From: XN24 sp047921395
Lineage (GTDB): Bacteria > Pseudomonadota > Gammaproteobacteria > Steroidobacterales > XN24
Length of the DNA: 10,283 nucleotides
Assembly: GCA_047921395.1 (NCBI GenBank)
Contig: JBLRWH010000080.1
Location: 1 to 10,283, forward strand
Reading direction: 5' to 3'
Below, one piece after another: positions 6,185-10,283 of the stretch (position 1 is the first letter of the stretch; the number at the start of each line of letters is the position of its first letter). A program made the position numbers and the translations under genes. The notes beneath the pieces are model-generated. The model searched no databases. It was not told the origin of the DNA and saw only the letters and a program-made list of their open reading frames with translations.

Positions 6185-7387
6185 ATGCCGGCCGGAAGCC
6201 CCAGCGAGGAACGTTACCGGAGCATGCGCCGGGTCACGCTCGTGGGCGCATTCACCAACGTGTTTCTCGCCAGCGCGCAGCTGGTTGGCGGCTGGCTGAC
6301 GCACTCGCAGGCGCTCGTCGCGGACGGCGCGCACACGCTGTCGGACCTGTTCAGCGACTTCCTGGTGCTGTTCGCGGCGCGCAAGGCCAATGCCGCGGCC
6401 GACGCGCGCCATCCGTACGGCCACGGGCGCATCGAGACGTTGGCCACGGTGGGCGTGGGCCTGGTGCTGGCCGGCGTGGGCCTGGCCATCATGTTCGATG
6501 CGGGCCGCAGGCTGTTGTCCCCGGAGCAGCTGCTGGCGCCGACGCCGCTGGCCCTGGCGCTGGCCGCCCTGGCCATCGTCTCCAAGGAAATCCTTTATCA
6601 CTACACGATCCGCAGCGCCCGCCGGCTGCGCTCCAGCATGCTGGAAGCGAACGCCTGGCATCACCGCTCCGACGTCGCCTCCTCGATCGTGGTGATCGCG
6701 GGCGTCGGCGCGACGCTCGCCGGGCTGCGGTTCATGGATGCCGTCGCAGCGATCCTCGTGGCCCTGCTCATCGGGCACATGGGCCTGCGCATGATCTGGA
6801 ACAGCGCGCACGAACTCATCGACACCGGGGTCGAGCCGGAGGAACAGGAGCGCATGCTCGAGGCCCTGCGCGCGCTGGATGGCGTGCGCGGCGCACACGG
6901 CCTGCGCACCCGCCGGATGGGTGGCATGCTGCTGGCCGACGTGCACGTGCTGGTCGCCCCGCGAATCAGCGTGTCCGAAGGCCACCGCATCAGCGAATCG
7001 GCCTGCCGGGCGCTGCGCAAGATCGACGCGGAGCTCGGCGACATCCTCGTGCACGTCGACCCCGAGGACGACCAGAAGAGCGCCCCCAGCAGCCACCTGC
7101 CAGGCCGCCTGGCGCTGCTCGAGCGGCTCCAGCCATACTGGGCGGACATCGGCGTCCAGGTCGCGTCCGAGGAAGTGATCCTGCATTATCTCGACGGACG
7201 GGTCGGCCTGGACCTCGAGCTGCCTTTGAGCGCGCTCGATGCGCCCGGGCAGGCCGCGGAACTCAGTGAGCGCATTGCCCGGGCCAGCCGACAGGTCGAG
7301 GAAATCGGCGAGGTGCGGGTGCGCTTCAGGCCGCAGGCCGAACAACGAGGGCACCCGCCGAACAGGCCGACCCGCTCGAACTGGTGA
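6185..7387 (+). CDS. Cation diffusion facilitator (zinc-type CDF) with C-terminal extension
   Basis: 400 residues, longer than YiiP/FieF (about 300). It has six membrane segments within about 15-205. The transport site is His50-x3-Asp54 (TM2) and His159-x3-Asp163 (TM5), an HD-HD set as in zinc-selective ZnT proteins rather than the DD-HD of FieF. The second site aligns with Asp73, His76 and His80 (HPYGHG at 76-81). The cytoplasmic domain (about 206-293) keeps metal ligands equivalent to those of YiiP: His238, His254, His290 and Asp292. Residues 300-385 form an extra domain, perhaps a degenerate second copy of the cytoplasmic fold. It should export Zn2+ (or a similar divalent ion) from the cytoplasm in exchange for protons. 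Start ATG is supported by GAGG six bases upstream. Its stop overlaps a pirin remnant by 4 bases. Confidence 0.92.
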   Translation: MPAGSPSEERYRSMRRVTLVGAFTNVFLASAQLVGGWLTHSQALVADGAHTLSDLFSDFLVLFAARKANAAADARHPYGHGRIETLATVGVGLVLAGVGLAIMFDAGRRLLSPEQLLAPTPLALALAALAIVSKEILYHYTIRSARRLRSSMLEANAWHHRSDVASSIVVIAGVGATLAGLRFMDAVAAILVALLIGHMGLRMIWNSAHELIDTGVEPEEQERMLEALRALDGVRGAHGLRTRRMGGMLLADVHVLVAPRISVSEGHRISESACRALRKIDAELGDILVHVDPEDDQKSAPSSHLPGRLALLERLQPYWADIGVQVASEEVILHYLDGRVGLDLELPLSALDAPGQAAELSERIARASRQVEEIGEVRVRFRPQAEQRGHPPNRPTRSNW

Positions 7388-7443
7388 TCGTGCCGCGCAC
7401 GCGCGACCTGGGCGGATTCGAGGTGCGCCGCGCGTTGCCTTCG
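7384..7443 (+). pseudogene. Pirin N-terminal remnant (truncated)
   Basis: From the GTG at 7384 the + frame reads (M)IVPRTRDLGGFEVRRALPS. This is the conserved beginning of pirin-family cupin proteins (IVPR-x-x-DLGGFEVRR-x-LP), which should continue RRMVGPFIFFD and so on. Here the match stops after Ser20; the following residues (GLFTPGGTG...) are unrelated and the frame runs antisense through the end of the GTPase gene. The GTG overlaps the transporter's TGA by 4 bases, a typical operon coupling, so an intact pirin gene probably once followed the transporter. In-frame codons just upstream (EQADPLEL) may also belong to the original pirin leader. About 20 of the family's usual 230-300 residues remain. 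Confidence 0.65.
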
Positions 7444-7450
7444 GGCCTGT

Positions 7451-8977
7451 TCACACCCGGCGGGACAGGTACCGGCCGGCGTTGCCCAGCTGCCGCCACA
7501 GCAGGCTCCAGTCCTCCTCGCGCTTGCGTGCCCGCAGGCAACGCAGCAGGCGCACGCGGTCGGCCTCGGGTCGATCGTGCAGGATGGCCGCCCAGAGCAC
7601 GTCATCGACGTTATAGGTTCGCCCCTCGGCCAGGCAGACGGGTATGACGCGCACCACATCGACGCCCAGCTCCGCCGCCACCGCGCCGAGCGCGGCAACG
7701 ATCTGCGTCGCCTTCTCGCCCTCCGGCGGATCGAGGACATAGGGCGGCTGCCACTCGCGCAGCGGACGCAGGCGGTCGATATGCGTCATGACCACCAGCA
7801 GCGGCGGTGGGCGGCGGCGCGGGTCGGAGGACAGCATCGCCCGCAGCGCGTCCAGGCGTTCGCGTTCCTGGCCGCGATCCGCGCGGTCGGCCGCGGTCAC
7901 CCACAGCACCAGGTCGGCCTCGCGCGCGACGCGTTCCAGCGCGCGGCTGCCGAACAGCGGGCCGTCGAAGCCGGGCGTGTCGAAGATCAGCGCCTGCGGC
8001 GCGCCGTCGCGCTCCAGCCGGTAAGGCTCGATCCCGGCGGTGGTATCCGGCAGCAGGTCCGAGGCGGCCGTCACCTCGCCGAACAGGGCGTTCACGAGGC
8101 TGGACTTGCCGGCATTGGAACGGCCCAGCAGCAGGATGCGCAAAGGCTCCTCGAGCACCGCCTGCTGCGCGTCGGCGGCCCGGCTGTCTGCGGCCATGCG
8201 GGGATCCGGCCGGTCCAGCGGTACCTCGTCGTCCAGGCGGACCAGCCCGCCGTAGAGGTCGATCGCGTGATAGCCCAACTTGCGGATGTACTCGCGCAGC
8301 AGCCAGGTCTGCACGCGCTGCGAGCCCTGTGCGGTCAACTCGTCGAAGACCGCCCGCCGGATTTCCGCCACGATCGCCGACTGCGGCGCCAGCAGCGCCC
8401 GCCCGGCCCGGTACCAGCCTTCGTGCCGCTTGAGCCGGTCACCGAAGTCTTTCGCGCGCGCCATCGTGCCGAGGGTCAAGCGGTGGCTGAAGGGGATGTG
8501 CTCGACCACTTCCTCGCGCAGCTCGCGGGCGGCGCGCTCGATGATGGTCAGGGTATGAGGCAGCGTCATTTCCAGCAGCGGCTGGTCGCTGCGCGGGTGA
8601 AAGTGCGCCGCCACCATCACGAGGACCTGCCGGGCGAGCCGCATCAACCCGGCGCCGTCGCTGAGCGGCCAGTCCCGGGGCGTGACCTCGCTGGCCAGGC
8701 GCTCGACCTTGTCCCAGCAGCGCTCGGCCTCCGCCGGCCAGTGCGCCGCGGGCTGCGTGGTGGAATCCGCCAGGGCGCGCTGCTCGCGCGCCACCGCCAG
8801 CCTGTTGAGCGCCAGCCCGACGGCGGCGGCCAGCGACGCCGCCAGCAGCCACCACAGGATCATGCCCGACTGCCACAGCGACACGGTCCCGAGCACGGGC
8901 AGCACGACAAGCGGCGCTGCCGCGACCGTGATCGCCGCGACGCGCAGCCAGCCGAACTGGGCGAGCAGGCCCCTCAC
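7451..8977 (-). CDS. Membrane-anchored Era-like GTPase
   Basis: 508 residues starting at GTG 8977, which overlaps the preceding gene's TGA (GTGA). Two N-terminal membrane segments (about 11-30 and 38-57) are followed by a helical cytoplasmic region (about 80-275) and a GTPase domain of the Era/EngA/YihA class (about 278-470). G1 is GRSNAGKS at 285-292, a G2 Thr is near DTTAG 311-315, G3 is DTPG at 333-336, and G4 is THID at 398-401 in place of NKxD. G5 is probably near PVCLAEG 447-453. The last 40 residues are basic. I know similar proteins only as GTPases of unknown role. It is co-translated with the YcjF-like gene upstream. The end of the gene lies 63 bases from the convergent transporter gene, next to the pirin break. 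Confidence 0.88.
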   Translation of the reverse strand: MRGLLAQFGWLRVAAITVAAAPLVVLPVLGTVSLWQSGMILWWLLAASLAAAVGLALNRLAVAREQRALADSTTQPAAHWPAEAERCWDKVERLASEVTPRDWPLSDGAGLMRLARQVLVMVAAHFHPRSDQPLLEMTLPHTLTIIERAARELREEVVEHIPFSHRLTLGTMARAKDFGDRLKRHEGWYRAGRALLAPQSAIVAEIRRAVFDELTAQGSQRVQTWLLREYIRKLGYHAIDLYGGLVRLDDEVPLDRPDPRMAADSRAADAQQAVLEEPLRILLLGRSNAGKSSLVNALFGEVTAASDLLPDTTAGIEPYRLERDGAPQALIFDTPGFDGPLFGSRALERVAREADLVLWVTAADRADRGQERERLDALRAMLSSDPRRRPPPLLVVMTHIDRLRPLREWQPPYVLDPPEGEKATQIVAALGAVAAELGVDVVRVIPVCLAEGRTYNVDDVLWAAILHDRPEADRVRLLRCLRARKREEDWSLLWRQLGNAGRYLSRRV

Positions 8978-10206
8978 GGCGTGTCCGCCCGCGCCTGTTG
9001 CTGGTCCTTCACGAGCCGCCGGCCGCGGGTGAATGCGGCGCGATACACCTCCCGCAGCGCATCGGCCTCAATGCCGTGACCTTCGCGGCGGCGCGCGAGG
9101 TAGACGCACGCCGCCTTGCCCAGCGCATAGGTCGTCGCCCCGGACGCGCTCGCGCCCCACACCGCGCCCACGGTCTGGCCCCAGCCCGGAATCAGCTTGA
9201 ACATGCCGCGCCCGGCGAGGCGCAGGCCATAGGCCGTGGCGAACCCGCCACCCAGCAGTCCCAGGAACTCCGAGCTCGTGCGTGGGGTCCAGTGCAGCCG
9301 GTACAGCCCGGCCAGCAGCTGCAGCAGCCTCGCCTGCAGCACCGGCACGAGCGCGACATCGACCACCGGCAACGCCCCCACGGTCGCGGCGGCCAGGCTG
9401 TAGCCGACGATCTGCGGGTGCGCCGCGCGGCTGTACACGTCGCTCACCGAAGGGTCCGCCTTGAGGCGCGCCCTGAGGCCGAGCGACGAGGCCTGCTCGA
9501 TCGCCGCCCACAGCGCGTCTATGCCGTAGTCGATTGGCTCGAACCCGTCTTGCGGCTGCGTGAAATCGATCGGCACCCAGCTCACGCCGGCTGCACCCGG
9601 AAGGCGGCCCACGTGCTCGCGTTGCGCATGCAACATCCGGCGCAGCCCATCCGGTACGCGCGCCTCCCAGCCAGGTTCCCCGTAGGGATAGGGCAGGATG
9701 TGGTCCGCGCCCTCGGGATAGCCCTTGTGGAGACAGGTCTGGGCGATGACCACCGGCCAGTCCGGATGCCGCCGGCGCACCGAGCGCAAGACCTCCAGCA
9801 CGACCGCGGGACGGGCATCGTCGGCCCTGAGGACCGCGATCACCAGGTGCGCGCGCGACTCGCACAGGGCGATGTCGTCGTCGGGTGCATAGTCGACTTC
9901 GCCGAGCCCGCGCGTATCGAGAAAGCTCACCACCGGCGCCTCGGCGGGAAAGGCATACAGGCTGGCGGTGCGCGTGCAGGGCTGGAAACCGTTGCCGATT
10001 TCCGCGCGCGAGCTGCCCGTGAGGGCGCGGACGATCGAGGTCTTGCCCGACTGCGCAGTCCCCAGCAGCCACAGCACAGGCACGGACTGCCGCGCGGCCG
10101 CCTCGCGCAGCGCCCGCTCCAGCTGCGCGCTGTCGACTTCTGCACTGCCCAGCGCGCTGCGCAGCCTGCGCCAGGCGCCTGACCATCGGTTGGGTTCGTC
10201 GTTCAC
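8974..10206 (-). CDS. GTPase with DUF697/YcjF-like C-terminal domain
   Basis: 410 residues from GTG at 10206. The N-terminal half is a P-loop GTPase: G1 GTAQSGKTS at 49-57, candidate switch Thr78/Thr80, G3 DTRG at 97-100. The expected G4 (NKxD/TKxD) is replaced by QTCLHKGY at 156-163. The second half resembles DUF697/YcjF: HPQIVGYSLAAATVGALP at 263-280, then hydrophobic 281-301, and a Gly/Ala-rich hydrophobic segment 338-370 beginning IPGWGQTVGAVWG. These may insert in, or lie on, the inner membrane. It is the first gene of a two-gene unit; its TGA overlaps the GTG of the second GTPase by 4 bases. The pairing recalls the ycjX-ycjF pair of enterobacteria, but the sequences and gene order differ. 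A GGGG stretch upstream is a weak ribosome site. Confidence 0.85.
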   Translation of the reverse strand: MNDEPNRWSGAWRRLRSALGSAEVDSAQLERALREAAARQSVPVLWLLGTAQSGKTSIVRALTGSSRAEIGNGFQPCTRTASLYAFPAEAPVVSFLDTRGLGEVDYAPDDDIALCESRAHLVIAVLRADDARPAVVLEVLRSVRRRHPDWPVVIAQTCLHKGYPEGADHILPYPYGEPGWEARVPDGLRRMLHAQREHVGRLPGAAGVSWVPIDFTQPQDGFEPIDYGIDALWAAIEQASSLGLRARLKADPSVSDVYSRAAHPQIVGYSLAAATVGALPVVDVALVPVLQARLLQLLAGLYRLHWTPRTSSEFLGLLGGGFATAYGLRLAGRGMFKLIPGWGQTVGAVWGASASGATTYALGKAACVYLARRREGHGIEADALREVYRAAFTRGRRLVKDQQQARADTP

Positions 10207-10283
10207 GGGTCTGCCCCGGTGCCGGGTCGTAGTTTCGAAGTCAACAGTGTAACGGCAGGGCCGTCGATTGCTGCCGGGGCTAG
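10207..10283. other. Upstream region of the GTPase pair
   Basis: 77 bases without a gene. On the minus strand a TACACT (4 of 6 to a -10 box) appears at about 10250-10245, with no matching -35. CGGCAG (10253-10258) and CTGCCG (10271-10276) form a 6-base inverted repeat with a 12-base loop, possibly a terminator stem or operator. Nothing stronger is visible before the window ends. Confidence 0.3.

Noticed and set aside
7388..7450. Terminator hairpin between the convergent transporter and GTPase genes.
   Set aside because: Only weak partial pairing around CGCGACCT and AGGTGCG, no T-run; the stretch is better explained as pirin coding remnant.
7577..9079. A 500-codon open frame on the + strand opposite the membrane GTPase.
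   Set aside because: Composition is that of a shadow frame (Arg/Gln/His-rich), with no motif; the minus-strand frame has clear G1, G3 and G4 motifs.
1..10283. The first 7 bases (GGGCTAG) equal the last 7 bases, hinting at a circular molecule.
   Set aside because: A 7-base match is too short to support circularity, and the gene content is chromosomal.

Overview
The window is GC-rich bacterial chromosomal DNA. Codon use, gene content (LemA, DUF2207-type protein, NatAB-type ABC pair, zinc-type CDF transporter, YcjF-like GTPase) and compact 4-base gene overlaps suggest a high-GC proteobacterium, most likely a gammaproteobacterium. That placement is inference; no rRNA or tRNA gene is present to anchor it.

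Layout. (1) Positions 1-342 hold no gene. They carry an unusually dense set of palindromes: a 247-base element (16-262) made of two large hairpins in inverted orientation enclosed by an outer stem, followed at once by an 81-base near-perfect palindrome (262-342) that touches the stop codon of the next gene. (2) Positions 342-6060 are a minus-strand block, read right to left: secreted or periplasmic serine hydrolase (TAP-like alpha/beta fold), NatA-type ABC ATPase, NatB-type ABC permease, LemA-family protein, DUF2207-type membrane protein. Spacings are 16 bases, a 4-base overlap, 48 bases and 1 base, so the first three look like one operon; lemA and the DUF2207 gene are a tight pair that may have their own promoter. 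(3) Positions 6061-6184 are a divergent intergenic region. (4) 6185-7387 (+) encodes a cation diffusion facilitator with a complete zinc-type metal site and an extra C-terminal domain. Its stop overlaps the first codons of a broken pirin gene, of which only about 20 codons remain. (5) 7451-10206 (-) is a two-gene unit of GTPases overlapping by 4 bases: an upstream YcjF/DUF697-like protein and a downstream two-TM membrane-anchored Era-like GTPase. Both have departures from the canonical G4 motif. (6) 10207-10283 is the upstream region of that pair.

How the parts may work together (inference): the hydrolase-NatAB unit probably acts at the envelope (export of a small solute or peptide plus a periplasmic hydrolase). 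LemA and DUF2207 proteins commonly occur together as envelope proteins of unknown function. The two GTPases are co-translated and both have membrane-associating segments, so they probably work as a pair. The truncated pirin marks a rearrangement junction between the CDF locus and the GTPase locus. The most unusual object is the hairpin doublet at 16-262: hairpin B is a diverged inverted copy of hairpin A, the two hairpin axes are exactly symmetric about the outer stem's axis, and its departures from perfect pairing in the stems are G-T pairs on the + strand.
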